Origin: Streptomyces polyasparticus
GTDB lineage: Bacteria > Actinomycetota > Actinomycetes > Streptomycetales > Streptomycetaceae
Length of the DNA stretch: 64,000 nt
Reading direction: 5' to 3'
Assembly (NCBI RefSeq): GCF_014493765.1
Contig: NZ_JACTVJ010000002.1
Coordinates: 124,001 to 188,000, forward strand
Shown here: positions 54,348 to 63,510 of the stretch, one piece after another
Numbering within the stretch: position 1 is the stretch's first letter
How the letters are laid out: each line of letters begins with the position of its first letter
Program-made: the position numbers and the translations under genes
The notes under the pieces: model-generated
The model's input: the letters and a program-made list of their open reading frames with translations, nothing else
Database searches by the model: none
What the model was told of the DNA's origin: nothing

Positions 54348-56114
54348 ATGAAGACCAAAAAAGTCTCGGCCGTCCTCGCGACGGCGCTCGCGCTGGCGCT
54401 GACCGCGTCGGCATGTGGCGACTCGGACGACGGTGACGGCGACAACAACAACAAGAACGGCAAGAAGGCCGCCGCCGACGCCGCACTCGAATCGATCGTG
54501 AACCCGTCCTCGAAGAAGGGCGGCACGGTCACCTTCGAGCACTCCGACGTTCCGGACTCGCTCGACCCCGGCAACAACTACTACGGCTGGGTGCAGAACT
54601 TCTCGCGTCTGTACGGGCGTTCACTCGTCAGCTTCAAGCCGGCCGCCGGCGCCGAGGGCCTGGAGCTCGTGCCCGACCTCGCCGAGTCCCTGGGCCAGCC
54701 GAGCGCGGACGCGAAGACCTGGACGTACAAGCTGCGCAAGGGCGTGAAGTTCGAGGACGGTACCGAGGTCACCTCGAAGGACGTCAAGTACGCCGTGGAG
54801 CGCTCCAACTTCGCACCGGAGGCGCTGTCCAACGGGCCCACGTACTTCAAGGCGTATCTGGAGGGCGGCGACAAGTACAAGGGGCCGTACAAGGACAAGA
54901 ACCCCGAGGGCATCGCGTCCATCCAGACCCCGGACGACCACACGATCGTCTTCAAACTCGCCAAGCCCTTCGCGGACTTCGACTATCTGGCGACGTTCAA
55001 CCAGACCATGCCGGTGCCCCGGGCCAAGGACAAGGGCGCGGCCTACGTCCAGAACATCGTCTCCTCGGGCCCCTACAAGTTCGAGTCGTACAACGAGGGC
55101 CGCAGCGCGGTCCTCGTGCGCAACGACCAGTGGGACAAGAGCACCGACCCGATCCGTCCCGCGCTGCCCGACCGGATCGAGATCAAGTTCAAGGTCAACC
55201 CGACCACCGTCGACCAGCATCTGCTCAACGACCGGATCACCGTCGACGCGGCCGGCACCGGTGTGCAGTCCAAGAACCAGCCGAAGGTCCTCAAGGCATC
55301 GGAGAAGGACCAGACGGACAACCCGTACGCGGGAGCGCTGTCGTATCTGGCGATCTCGACGAAGGTGGCGCCCTTCGACAACATCGAGTGCCGCAAGGCC
55401 GTCCAGTACGCGGTCGACAAGGCCTCCGTGCAGCAGGCGCTCGGCGGCGACACCAAGGGTGACGTGGCCTCGACGATGCTGCCGCCCTCGGTCAACGGCT
55501 ATGCGAAGTTCGACATGTACGCGACCGACGGCAACAAGGGCGACGAGGCCAAGGCCAAGGAGCACCTGGCCGCGTGCAAGCAGCCGAACGGCTTCACCAC
55601 CAACCTGTCGGCGCGCGCCGACCGTCCGGACGAGATCGCCATGGCCACCGCCATCAAGGCCTCCCTGGAGAAGGTCGGGATCAAGGCCGAGATCAAGCAG
55701 TTCCCCTCCGGCAAGTACTTCACCAACTTCGCCGGCAACCCGAGCTACGTCCATGAGCACAAGCTCGGTCTGATGATGACGGCCTGGGGCGCCGACTGGC
55801 CGACCGGCTTCGGCTTCCTCGACCAGATCGTCAACGGTGCGGCGATCAAGCCCTCCGGTGGCAACAACATCCAGGAACTGGACGACCCCAAGGTCAACCA
55901 GGGCCTGAGCGACGGCATCGGGATGACCGACGCCGCCGAGCGCACCAAGAAGTGGGGCGAGGTCGACAAGCTCGTCATGGAGACGGCCTCCGCGGTCCCG
56001 CTGATCTACCGCAAGAACCTGCTCTACCGCCCGGACTCGGCAGCCAACGTCACCGTCACCCAGGCCTATCTGGGGATGTACGACTACTTGCTGATCAGCA
56101 CGAACAAGAACTAG
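54348..56114 (+). CDS. Peptide ABC transporter substrate-binding lipoprotein (operon 2)
   Basis: A 588-aa family 5 solute-binding protein with lipobox LTASAC, followed by an Asp/Asn-rich spacer (GDSDDGDGDNNNKNGKK). Later motifs include TWTYKLRKGVKFEDGTEVTSKDVKYA and the ligand-lobe region LAISTKVAPFDNIECRKAVQYAVDKASV. It is only moderately similar in layout to the operon 1 binding protein, so the two importers probably differ in substrate. Confidence 0.93.
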   Translation: MKTKKVSAVLATALALALTASACGDSDDGDGDNNNKNGKKAAADAALESIVNPSSKKGGTVTFEHSDVPDSLDPGNNYYGWVQNFSRLYGRSLVSFKPAAGAEGLELVPDLAESLGQPSADAKTWTYKLRKGVKFEDGTEVTSKDVKYAVERSNFAPEALSNGPTYFKAYLEGGDKYKGPYKDKNPEGIASIQTPDDHTIVFKLAKPFADFDYLATFNQTMPVPRAKDKGAAYVQNIVSSGPYKFESYNEGRSAVLVRNDQWDKSTDPIRPALPDRIEIKFKVNPTTVDQHLLNDRITVDAAGTGVQSKNQPKVLKASEKDQTDNPYAGALSYLAISTKVAPFDNIECRKAVQYAVDKASVQQALGGDTKGDVASTMLPPSVNGYAKFDMYATDGNKGDEAKAKEHLAACKQPNGFTTNLSARADRPDEIAMATAIKASLEKVGIKAEIKQFPSGKYFTNFAGNPSYVHEHKLGLMMTAWGADWPTGFGFLDQIVNGAAIKPSGGNNIQELDDPKVNQGLSDGIGMTDAAERTKKWGEVDKLVMETASAVPLIYRKNLLYRPDSAANVTVTQAYLGMYDYLLISTNKN

Positions 56115-56186
56115 GCCGGCCGGCACCACAGGCGCCGAATCCCCATCCGGGCAAGGGATTTCCGAAAGGCAGGTGAAGGCCTCGAT

Positions 56187-56220
56187 GTCCGCCGGACCGG
56201 GCGCACCCGGTCCGGCGGAC
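56187..56220 (+). terminator. Hairpin between binding-protein and permease genes (operon 2)
   Basis: GTCCGCCGGACCGGG (56187-56201) and its exact complement (56206-56220) form a 15-bp stem with a CGCA loop just before the next permease. It also occludes part of the region upstream of that start, where no strong ribosome site is seen, so it may limit translation. Confidence 0.75.
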
Positions 56221-56236
56221 ATTGCGCCGCCCCACT

Positions 56237-57247
56237 GTGACCGCCTATCTCATCCGCCGTCTGTTCGCCGCGATGATGCTGCTCCTCGTGGTGAGCGCCG
56301 TCACCTTCGCGATCTTCTTCCTCGTGCCCAGGCTCGGCGGGCAGTCGATCGACGAGCTGGCCGTGCAGTACGTCGGCAAGGACGCCAACCCCGACTCGGT
56401 CGCGGCCGTCAAGAAGAACCTGGGCCTCGACCAGCCCCTGATCGTGCAGTACTACGACTTCATCAAGGCGATTTTCGTGGGCGCCGAGTACAAATTCGGC
56501 CCCGACGCCTCCAAGTGCGACGCCCCCTGCTTCGGCTACTCCTTCCGCAGCCACATCGAGGTCTGGCCCGAGATCACCCAGCGCATCCCGGTCACGCTGT
56601 CGCTCGCGGTCGGTGCGGCCGTCCTGTGGGTGATCTCCGGTGTCACCATCGGGGTCGTCTCGGCCCTCAAACGCGGCTCGTTCATCGACCGGCTCGCGAT
56701 GGCCGTAGCGCTGCTCGGCGTCTCGCTGCCGATCTTCTTCACCGGTCTGCTCGGTCTGGCGCTGTTCACCTCGCAGTGGCCGATCTGGGAGAGCGTGGAC
56801 TACATCCCGATCACCGAGGACCCCGGCGAATGGTTCTGGAACCTGATCATCCCGTGGTGCTCGCTCGCCTTCCTCTACTCGGCGCTCTACGCCCGGCTCA
56901 CGCGCGCCGGAATGCTGGAGACGATGGGCGAGGACTACATCCGTACGGCCCGCGCCAAGGGCCTGCGGGAGTCCAAGGTCGTCGTCAAGCACGGCCTGCG
57001 CGCGGCACTCACCCCGATCGTCACCATCTTCGGCATGGACTTCGGCCTGCTGGTCGGCGGCGCGATCATCACCGAGCAGGTCTTCTCGCTGCAGGGAATG
57101 GGCGCCTACGCGGTCCAGGCCGTCAAGGACAGTGATCTGCCCATCGTGATGGGCGTGACCCTGGTCGCCGCGTTCTTCATCGTCTTCTGCAACCTGATCG
57201 TGGACCTCCTGTACGCGGCCATCGACCCCAGGGTGAGGTACTCGTGA
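56237..57247 (+). CDS. Peptide ABC transporter permease, DppB-type (operon 2)
   Basis: A 336-aa permease with six predicted helices. VTAYLIRRLFAAMMLLLVVS is the normal N-terminus, so GTG 56237 is preferred over TTG 56222. The coupling loop EDYIRTARAKGLRESKVVVKHGL is clear. The GTG has no good ribosome site, and the hairpin at 56187 lies immediately upstream. Its stop overlaps the next gene by GTGA. Confidence 0.92.
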   Translation: MTAYLIRRLFAAMMLLLVVSAVTFAIFFLVPRLGGQSIDELAVQYVGKDANPDSVAAVKKNLGLDQPLIVQYYDFIKAIFVGAEYKFGPDASKCDAPCFGYSFRSHIEVWPEITQRIPVTLSLAVGAAVLWVISGVTIGVVSALKRGSFIDRLAMAVALLGVSLPIFFTGLLGLALFTSQWPIWESVDYIPITEDPGEWFWNLIIPWCSLAFLYSALYARLTRAGMLETMGEDYIRTARAKGLRESKVVVKHGLRAALTPIVTIFGMDFGLLVGGAIITEQVFSLQGMGAYAVQAVKDSDLPIVMGVTLVAAFFIVFCNLIVDLLYAAIDPRVRYS

Positions 57248-58323
57248 GCGAACTCGAATCCCAGGTGGGCCGTCCGTCCGTACCGGGTCCGCGGACACAG
57301 AAGGACGTCTTCCTGTCGGTACGGGATCTGCGCATCCACTTCGATACGGACGACGGCCTGGTCAGATCCGTCGACGGGATCTCCTTCGACCTGCGCCGGG
57401 GGCGGACCCTGGGCATCGTGGGCGAATCCGGGTCCGGCAAGTCGGTGACCTCGCTGGGCATCATGGGCCTGCACCGTTCGCAGCGGGCCCGGATCACCGG
57501 TGAAGTATGGCTGGACAACGACGAGTTGATCGGATCGAGCGAGGACTTCGTCCGCCGCCAGCGCGGCCGCAGGATGGCCATGATCTTCCAGGACCCGCTC
57601 TCCGCGCTGCACCCGTACTACACGGTGGGCGCGCAGATCACCGAGGCCTATCGCGTGCACCACCCCGTTGCGAAGAAGGTCGCCAAGGCGCGGGCCGTCG
57701 ACATGCTGGACCGCGTCGGCATCCCCGAACCGGCCAAGCGGTACTCGAGCTATCCGCATGAGTTCTCCGGCGGTATGCGCCAGCGCGCGATGATCGCGAT
57801 GGCCCTGGTCAACAACCCCGAGCTGCTGATCGCCGACGAGCCGACCACCGCGCTCGACGTCACCGTGCAGGCGCAGATCCTGGACTTGATCCGCGATCTG
57901 CAGAAGGAGTTCGGCTCCGCGGTCATCGTCATCACCCACGATCTGGGCGTGGTCGCCGAGATCGCCGACGACCTCCTGGTGATGTACGCGGGCCGCTGCG
58001 TCGAGCGCGGCACGGCCGAGCAGGTCTTCGCGGCTCCCCAACACCCGTACACCTGGGGCCTGTTGGGCTCGATGCCGCGCATCGACCGCGAGCAGACCGA
58101 ACGCCTCATCCCGGTCCGCGGGACCCCGCCGAGCCTCATCAACGTCCCCGACGGCTGCCCCTTCCACCCGCGCTGCCCGTACGCCGACGTACCCGAGGAC
58201 AACGTGACCCGCACCGTCCGGCCCGAGCTGCGCGAGGTCGGCACCGGCCACTTCACCGCCTGCCATCTCCCGCAGGAGGAACGGACCCGGATCTGGACCG
58301 AGGAGGTCGAGCCGAAGCTGTGA
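57244..58323 (+). CDS. Peptide ABC transporter ATP-binding protein, DppD-type (operon 2)
   Basis: A 359-aa ATPase with Walker [10 protein letters not shown], signature FSGGMRQR, Walker [15 protein letters not shown]-loop ITHDLGVV and the C-terminal cysteine motif [15 protein letters not shown] starts overlap both neighbours by four bases, so translation is coupled through the operon. Confidence 0.94.
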   Translation: MSELESQVGRPSVPGPRTQKDVFLSVRDLRIHFDTDDGLVRSVDGISFDLRRGRTLGIVGESGSGKSVTSLGIMGLHRSQRARITGEVWLDNDELIGSSEDFVRRQRGRRMAMIFQDPLSALHPYYTVGAQITEAYRVHHPVAKKVAKARAVDMLDRVGIPEPAKRYSSYPHEFSGGMRQRAMIAMALVNNPELLIADEPTTALDVTVQAQILDLIRDLQKEFGSAVIVITHDLGVVAEIADDLLVMYAGRCVERGTAEQVFAAPQHPYTWGLLGSMPRIDREQTERLIPVRGTPPSLINVPDGCPFHPRCPYADVPEDNVTRTVRPELREVGTGHFTACHLPQEERTRIWTEEVEPKL

Positions 58324-59405
58324 GCGATCTGACGAAGTCCCCGGATCCGGTGGAGCCCCTGCTCAAGGTGGACGGCCTGGTGAAGCACTTCCCGATCAAG
58401 AAGGGGGTGCTCCAGCGCACGGTCGGCGCCGTGCAGGCGGTCGACGGCATCTCCTTCGACGTACGCCCCGGCGAGACCCTGGGCGTCGTGGGGGAGTCCG
58501 GCTGCGGCAAGTCCACCATGGGCCGGCTGATCACCCGGCTGCTCGAACCGACGGGCGGGCGGGTCGAGTTCGAGGGCAAGGACATCACGCATCTGTCCGT
58601 GGGCCAGATGCGCCCGCTGCGCAAAGACGTCCAGATGATCTTCCAGGATCCGTACTCCTCGCTGAACCCCCGGCACACGATCGGCACGATCGTCGGCGCG
58701 CCCTTCCGGCTGCAGCGGGTGACCCCCGAGGGCGGTGTGAAGAAGAGCGTGCAGGAGCTGCTCTCGCTGGTCGGCCTCAACCCCGAGCACTACAACCGCT
58801 ATCCGCACGAGTTCTCCGGCGGCCAGCGTCAGCGCATCGGCATCGCGCGCGCCCTGGCGCTCAAACCGCGCCTCGTGGTCGCCGATGAACCGGTCTCGGC
58901 GCTCGACGTCTCCATCCAGGCCCAGGTGGTCAATCTGCTCGACGACCTCCAGGACGAGCTCGGCCTCACGTACGTGATCATCGCCCACGACCTGTCCGTG
59001 ATCCGCCACGTCTCCGACCGCATCGCGGTGATGTACCTCGGCAAGATCGTCGAACTGTCCGACCGGCAGCCGCTGTACGAGACCCCGATGCACCCGTACA
59101 CCAAGGCGTTGCTCTCCGCGGTCCCGGTCCCCGACCCCAAGCGCCGGGCGGCCCGCACCTCCCGGATCCTGCTGCGCGGCGACGTACCGTCCCCGATCAG
59201 CCCGCCGTCCGGCTGCCGCTTCCACACCCGCTGCTGGAAGGCGACGACCGTCTGCAAGACGACCGAGCCCCCGCTCCTCGAACTGGCCCCGGCCCACCGG
59301 GTCGCCTGCCACCACCCGGAGAACGCGCAGGACCAGCAGCCCACCGACACCGAACGGCTGGCGGGGGCGCCCACGCAGGACGAGGTGGTGCGCACGTCAG
59401 AATGA
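58320..59405 (+). CDS. Peptide ABC transporter ATP-binding protein, DppF-type (operon 2)
   Basis: A 361-aa ATPase with Walker [10 protein letters not shown], signature FSGGQRQR, Walker [15 protein letters not shown]-loop IAHDLSVI and [14 protein letters not shown] near the end. It has a normal-length tail, unlike the operon 1 DppF. The next gene starts 3 bp after its stop, so operon transcription likely continues. Confidence 0.94.
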   Translation: MSDLTKSPDPVEPLLKVDGLVKHFPIKKGVLQRTVGAVQAVDGISFDVRPGETLGVVGESGCGKSTMGRLITRLLEPTGGRVEFEGKDITHLSVGQMRPLRKDVQMIFQDPYSSLNPRHTIGTIVGAPFRLQRVTPEGGVKKSVQELLSLVGLNPEHYNRYPHEFSGGQRQRIGIARALALKPRLVVADEPVSALDVSIQAQVVNLLDDLQDELGLTYVIIAHDLSVIRHVSDRIAVMYLGKIVELSDRQPLYETPMHPYTKALLSAVPVPDPKRRAARTSRILLRGDVPSPISPPSGCRFHTRCWKATTVCKTTEPPLLELAPAHRVACHHPENAQDQQPTDTERLAGAPTQDEVVRTSE

Positions 59406-59408
59406 ACC

Positions 59409-60074
59409 GTGCTGCACGACCTGTTCTCCCCCTCCGTCCAACACGGCCTCGACATCGCCGGGATCTTCGTCTTCGCGATCTCCGGCGCCCTCCTTGCCGT
59501 ACGCAAGAACTTCGATGTCTTCGGCATCGCGGTCCTCGCCGAGGTCACCGCGCTCGGCGGAGGCCTGCTGCGCGACCTGATCATCGGCGCCGTCCCGCCC
59601 GCCGCCTTCACGGACCTCGGCTACTTCACCACGCCGCTGTTCGCCGCCACCCTCGTCTTCTTCCTGCACCCCCAGGTCGAGCGCATCAACGGCGCCGTCA
59701 ACACCTTCGACGCCGCGGGGCTCGGGCTCTTCTGCGTCACGGGCACCACCAAGGCGTACGAGTACGGGCTCGGCCTCACCGCCTCCGCGGCCCTCGGGCT
59801 CGCGACCGCCGTGGGCGGCGGTGTGCTGCGTGACGTGCTCGCCAACGAGGTCCCCTCGCTGCTCCGCTGGGACCGCGACCTGTATGCCGTTCCCGCGATG
59901 GTCGGCGCGGGCATCGTCGTGCTCTGCATCCGCTACGACGCGTTGAACGCCTACACCTCGGCGGCCGCGGTCATCACGGCGTTCGTCCTCCGCCTGCTCG
60001 CCATGCGCTACCACTGGCGGGCGCCGCGGGCGTGGAACCGGCGGTCGCACGCCAGCGAGGAAGCGGCGGCCTAG
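59409..60074 (+). CDS. YadS/TRIC-type (UPF0126) membrane protein
   Basis: A 221-aa protein with seven likely transmembrane segments arranged as two similar halves, each ending in a Gly-Gly-Gly-[LV]-[LI]-R-D motif (ALGGGLLRDLI and AVGGGVLRDVL). This is the signature of the prokaryotic TRIC-type / UPF0126 family, whose members form cation channels; the physiological role in this genus is unknown. GTG 59409 lies 3 bp after the DppF stop. Confidence 0.9.
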   Translation: MLHDLFSPSVQHGLDIAGIFVFAISGALLAVRKNFDVFGIAVLAEVTALGGGLLRDLIIGAVPPAAFTDLGYFTTPLFAATLVFFLHPQVERINGAVNTFDAAGLGLFCVTGTTKAYEYGLGLTASAALGLATAVGGGVLRDVLANEVPSLLRWDRDLYAVPAMVGAGIVVLCIRYDALNAYTSAAAVITAFVLRLLAMRYHWRAPRAWNRRSHASEEAAA

Positions 60075-60134
60075 GATGGGCGGACGGAAGCACAAAGCTA
60101 CCGCTCAGTAGCAAGCTGATGTACCGTGCACTGC

Positions 60135-60989
60135 ATGACTCAGGGAACGTCGGCACAGGCCACCATCGGCGACAGCGAGTTCGATCGCGACACCGCGGTG
60201 ACCTTGCGCGAGCCCGGGGTCTATGGCGCGGAACTCTCCGCCGGCTGGACCATCATCAACGCGGTCAACGGCGGCTATCTGCTCGCCGTCGTCGGACGCG
60301 CGCTCGGCCAGGCGCTGCCGCACGCGGACCCCTTCACGGTCTCCGCGCACTACCTCACCGCGTCCCAGCCGGGCCCTGCGGTCATCCGCACCGAGACGGT
60401 CCGCACCGGCCGCACCCTCTCCACCGGCCAGGCCTCGCTCTTCCAGCACGACGAGGAGGGCCGCGAGGTGGAACGGATCCGCGTGCTCGCCTCGTACGGC
60501 GATCTGGACGCGCTCCCCGACGATGTGCGCACCTCCGCCGCCCTGCCCACGATCCCGCCGGTCGACCAGTGCTTCGGGCCGCAGGACGCGCCCACCCCGA
60601 TCAAGGGCAGCACGGCGATCACCGACCGGCTCTGGCTGAAGCTGGACCCGGCCACGCTCGGCTGGGCGCTCGGCGCTCCCTCCGGCAAGGGCGAGATGCG
60701 CTCGTGGTTCGGCCTCGCGGACGGCCGTGACGCGGACCCGCTCTCGCTGCTGCTCGCCGTGGACGCCCTGCCGCCCACCGCCTTCGAACTCGGCATCCAG
60801 GGCTGGGTCCCGACCGTCGAACTCACGGTGCACGTGCGCTGCCGCCCGGCCCCCGGACCGCTCCGTATCGCCATCTCCACGCGCAATCTGGCCGGCGGCT
60901 TCCTGGAGGAGGACGCGGAGGTCTGGGACAGCGCGGACCGGCTCGTCGCACAGTCGCGGCAGCTGGCCCGGACGCCGCTGGGGCGCTGA
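60135..60989 (+). CDS. Thioesterase-family (TesB/4HBT-like) protein
   Basis: A 284-aa double hot-dog protein: first half contains GWTIINAVNGGYLLAVVGRAL and SAHYLTASQPGPAVI, second half WVPTVELTVHVRCRPAPGPL and GGFLEEDAEVWDSADRLVAQ. This is the layout of acyl-CoA thioesterases of the TesB-like family. ATG 60135 is preferred; GTG 60126 is an option. A short GCTACCGCTCAGTAGC hairpin lies before it. Acyl substrate not predictable. Confidence 0.83.
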   Translation: MTQGTSAQATIGDSEFDRDTAVTLREPGVYGAELSAGWTIINAVNGGYLLAVVGRALGQALPHADPFTVSAHYLTASQPGPAVIRTETVRTGRTLSTGQASLFQHDEEGREVERIRVLASYGDLDALPDDVRTSAALPTIPPVDQCFGPQDAPTPIKGSTAITDRLWLKLDPATLGWALGAPSGKGEMRSWFGLADGRDADPLSLLLAVDALPPTAFELGIQGWVPTVELTVHVRCRPAPGPLRIAISTRNLAGGFLEEDAEVWDSADRLVAQSRQLARTPLGR

Positions 60990-61052
60990 GCGCGGGAAAT
61001 CTTTCCTGGCCGCGGTCTGTAAGGATGCGCCCGGTCCCTGACATATAGAGGT

Positions 61053-61562
61053 GTGAAGACCTCCAGGACCAGGGGCGACCGGGAGCGCGCCGCGCGGTTC
61101 ACGGCCCTGTACCACCGTGACCAGCCGCGGGTGTGCGCCTATGTGCACCGCCGTACGGGCGACCGCGCGGCGGCCGAGGAGCTGACCGCCGAGGTCTTCC
61201 GCACCGCGTGGGAGCGGATGGCGGCCGGCCAGGACGTGGGCACCGGCTGGCTCTTCGTCACCGCGCGCAATCTGCTGAGCAACCACCACCGCTCGCTCGC
61301 CCGCCTGACCGAGCTGCACCGTGCCGTCGCCGACGCCTGCGGGCGCGCTCCCGCCTCGGCGCAGGACGACGCCGTGCTCGACGCGCTCGACCGGCTGCCG
61401 TCCGCCCACCGGGAGGTGCTGCAGCTCACCTACTGGGACGGGCTCGGCGCCGCGGAGGCCGGTGAACTGCTCGGCTGCAGCGCGTCCGCGGTGTGGGTGC
61501 GGCTGCACCGTGCGCGCAAGGCGTTCCGTGCCGCCTACGAACTCTCCCGGGAGCTGGTGTGA
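61053..61562 (+). CDS. ECF-type RNA polymerase sigma factor
   Basis: A 169-aa sigma-70 family ECF factor. Region 2 (FTALYHRDQPRVCAYVHRRT, then AAEELTAEVFRTAWERM, WLFVTARNLLSNHHRS) and region 4 (LPSAHREVLQLTYWDGLGAAEAGELLGCSASAVWVRLHRARK) are both present. The GTG at 61053 was taken because it is the first start before region 2. Its stop overlaps a membrane-protein gene by TGATG, the usual coupling with a regulator or anti-sigma partner. Confidence 0.9.
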   Translation: MKTSRTRGDRERAARFTALYHRDQPRVCAYVHRRTGDRAAAEELTAEVFRTAWERMAAGQDVGTGWLFVTARNLLSNHHRSLARLTELHRAVADACGRAPASAQDDAVLDALDRLPSAHREVLQLTYWDGLGAAEAGELLGCSASAVWVRLHRARKAFRAAYELSRELV

Positions 61563-62200
61563 TGCGCGTCAAGTCCCTGATCCGGAACGCCAATCCGGTC
61601 CCGCCGCCGGCCGGCCCGCTGTCGGACCGCGCCGCCCGCGAACTCGCCGCGCTGGTCGGACCGGACACGGCGCCCGCCCGCCGGGCTCCCGCACGCGGCC
61701 CCCGCCTCGCACTGGCCGTCAGCGCGGCCGCCGCGGTGATCGCCGCGGCGCTCTTCTTCGGTCTACGTGGCGGCGACGGTCCAGGGGAGGGCGGTCCCGG
61801 CGGCGGAGGCGTCATGGCCGACGAGCCGTACTACGGGACCACCGCCGAGCTGGAACGCGCCGCGGACGTGGTGCTCCGGGTACGGCTCGGCGCCGGGCGC
61901 CCGGTCGACGACGCGACGACGGTGGCCCCGGCCCGGGTGCTCGCCACCGGCAAGGGCCGCGCACCGGACTCGCCGATCGAGGTCGCGTACTCGACCCCGG
62001 GCACCGGCCCCGAGACGGCCCCGCTCACGGCCGGCGAGGAGTACGTCCTGCTGCTCTCCCTGGGCGAGGACGGTCGCTACTACCTGGTCAGCAGCGTCCA
62101 GGGCTGGTACGAGGTCGACGGGGGCAGGACTGTCGGGGACGAGGACAACGCGGTGCGCCTCAGCCCGGGGGTACGCGAGGCGCTGGGCCTCGCGGGCTGA
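61562..62200 (+). CDS. Membrane-anchored partner of the ECF sigma factor (putative)
   Basis: A 212-aa protein with one transmembrane helix (about residues 49-67, LALAVSAAAAVIAAALFFGL). The short cytoplasmic part NANPVPPPAGPLSDRAARELAALVG resembles the start of proteins co-encoded with ECF factors. No zinc anti-sigma HxxxCxxC motif is present. The outer part (about 85-212) is a compact beta domain, possibly sensing an outside signal. It is translationally coupled to the sigma gene. Anti-sigma activity is inferred. Confidence 0.65.
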   Translation: MRVKSLIRNANPVPPPAGPLSDRAARELAALVGPDTAPARRAPARGPRLALAVSAAAAVIAAALFFGLRGGDGPGEGGPGGGGVMADEPYYGTTAELERAADVVLRVRLGAGRPVDDATTVAPARVLATGKGRAPDSPIEVAYSTPGTGPETAPLTAGEEYVLLLSLGEDGRYYLVSSVQGWYEVDGGRTVGDEDNAVRLSPGVREALGLAG

Positions 62201-62340
62201 TCGGCTCCCTCCGCACCTCCACCCACCCGCACAAGCCGGTCAACCGCACCCGACCCACCCCTACAAGCCGGACAACCGCCCCCCCACGCAACGTTGCGCC
62301 GGACGAGCCCCCACCCAGCGCCTCGTAGAATCGACCCACC

Positions 62341-63504
62341 ATGGCCTACCTCGACCACGCCGCCACGACCCCGATGCTTCCCGAAGCGATCGAGGCGATG
62401 ACGGCGCAACTCCAAGTCGTCGGCAACGCCTCCGCCCTGCACGCCGCCGGACGCCAGGCCCGCCGCACCGTCGAGGAGGCGCGCGAGACGCTCGCCGAGG
62501 CGCTCGGTGCGCGGCCCAGCGAGGTGGTCTTCACCTCCGGCGGCACCGAGGCCGACAACCTCGCGGTGAAGGGCCTGTACTGGGCCCGCCGCGACGCCGA
62601 CCCGGCCCGCACCCGCGTCCTGTCGAGCCCCGTCGAGCACCACGCCGTGCTCGACGCCGTGCACTGGCTGGCCGAGCACGAGGGCGCGACGGTCGAATAC
62701 CTGCCGGTGGACGCGTACGGCCGGGTCCACCCGGAGGCGCTGCGCGAGGCCATCGGGCGCAACCCCGACGACGTGGCGCTCGCCACCGTGATGTGGGCCA
62801 ACAACGAGATCGGCACCGTCCTGCCGGTACGTGAACTCGCGGACGTGGCCGCGGAGTTCGGCGTCCCGCTGCATTCCGACGCGGTCCAGGCCTTCGGCCA
62901 GCTCGACGTGGGCTTCGCCGCCTCCGGGCTCGCCGCGATGACGGTGAGCAGCCACAAGATCGGCGGCCCGTACGGCATCGGCGCCCTGCTCCTGGGGCGC
63001 GACCAGAGCCCCGTGCCCGTGCTGCACGGCGGCGGCCAGGAGCGCCAGGTGCGCTCCGGCACCCTCGACGTGCCCGCCGCGGCCGCCTTCGCGGTGGCCG
63101 CGCGGAGCGCCGTCGAGCACCGCGAGCGGTTCGCCGAGGAGATCGGCGGCCTGCGCGACGCGCTCATCGACGCCGTACGCGAGGCCGTCCCCGACGCGAT
63201 CCTCGGCGGCGACCCGGAGCACCGGCTGCCCGCCAACGCCCACTTCACCTTCCCGGGCTGCGAAGGCGACTCGCTGCTCCTGCTGCTCGACGCCCAGGGC
63301 ATCTCCTGCTCGACCGGCTCCGCCTGCACGGCCGGCATCGCCCAGCCCAGCCACGTGCTGCTCGCCACCGGCACCGACCCCGACCTGGCCCGCGGCACCC
63401 TGCGCTTCTCGCTCGGCCACACCTCGACCCGCGCCGACATCGACGAGCTGGCGAAGGCGATCGGCCCGGCGGTGGAGCGCGCCCGGGCGGCCGGGCTCAG
63501 CTGA
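62341..63504 (+). CDS. Cysteine desulfurase (NifS/IscS-type)
   Basis: A 387-aa PLP enzyme that takes sulfur from cysteine for iron-sulfur clusters and thio-modified tRNA. PLP Lys206 is in [11 protein letters not shown], the mobile-loop catalytic Cys329 in [10 protein letters not shown], and HHAVLDA near residue 100 stacks on the cofactor. ATG 62341 starts with [11 protein letters not shown], the family start. In many actinobacteria such a gene is followed by mnmA, which is not seen here. Confidence 0.94.
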   Translation: MAYLDHAATTPMLPEAIEAMTAQLQVVGNASALHAAGRQARRTVEEARETLAEALGARPSEVVFTSGGTEADNLAVKGLYWARRDADPARTRVLSSPVEHHAVLDAVHWLAEHEGATVEYLPVDAYGRVHPEALREAIGRNPDDVALATVMWANNEIGTVLPVRELADVAAEFGVPLHSDAVQAFGQLDVGFAASGLAAMTVSSHKIGGPYGIGALLLGRDQSPVPVLHGGGQERQVRSGTLDVPAAAAFAVAARSAVEHRERFAEEIGGLRDALIDAVREAVPDAILGGDPEHRLPANAHFTFPGCEGDSLLLLLDAQGISCSTGSACTAGIAQPSHVLLATGTDPDLARGTLRFSLGHTSTRADIDELAKAIGPAVERARAAGLS

Positions 63505-63510
63505 GGCAGG

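Noticed and set aside
61000-61052. ECF autoregulatory promoter (GGAAAT element)
   Set aside because: The spacing and -10 part do not match a known ECF promoter well enough to annotate.
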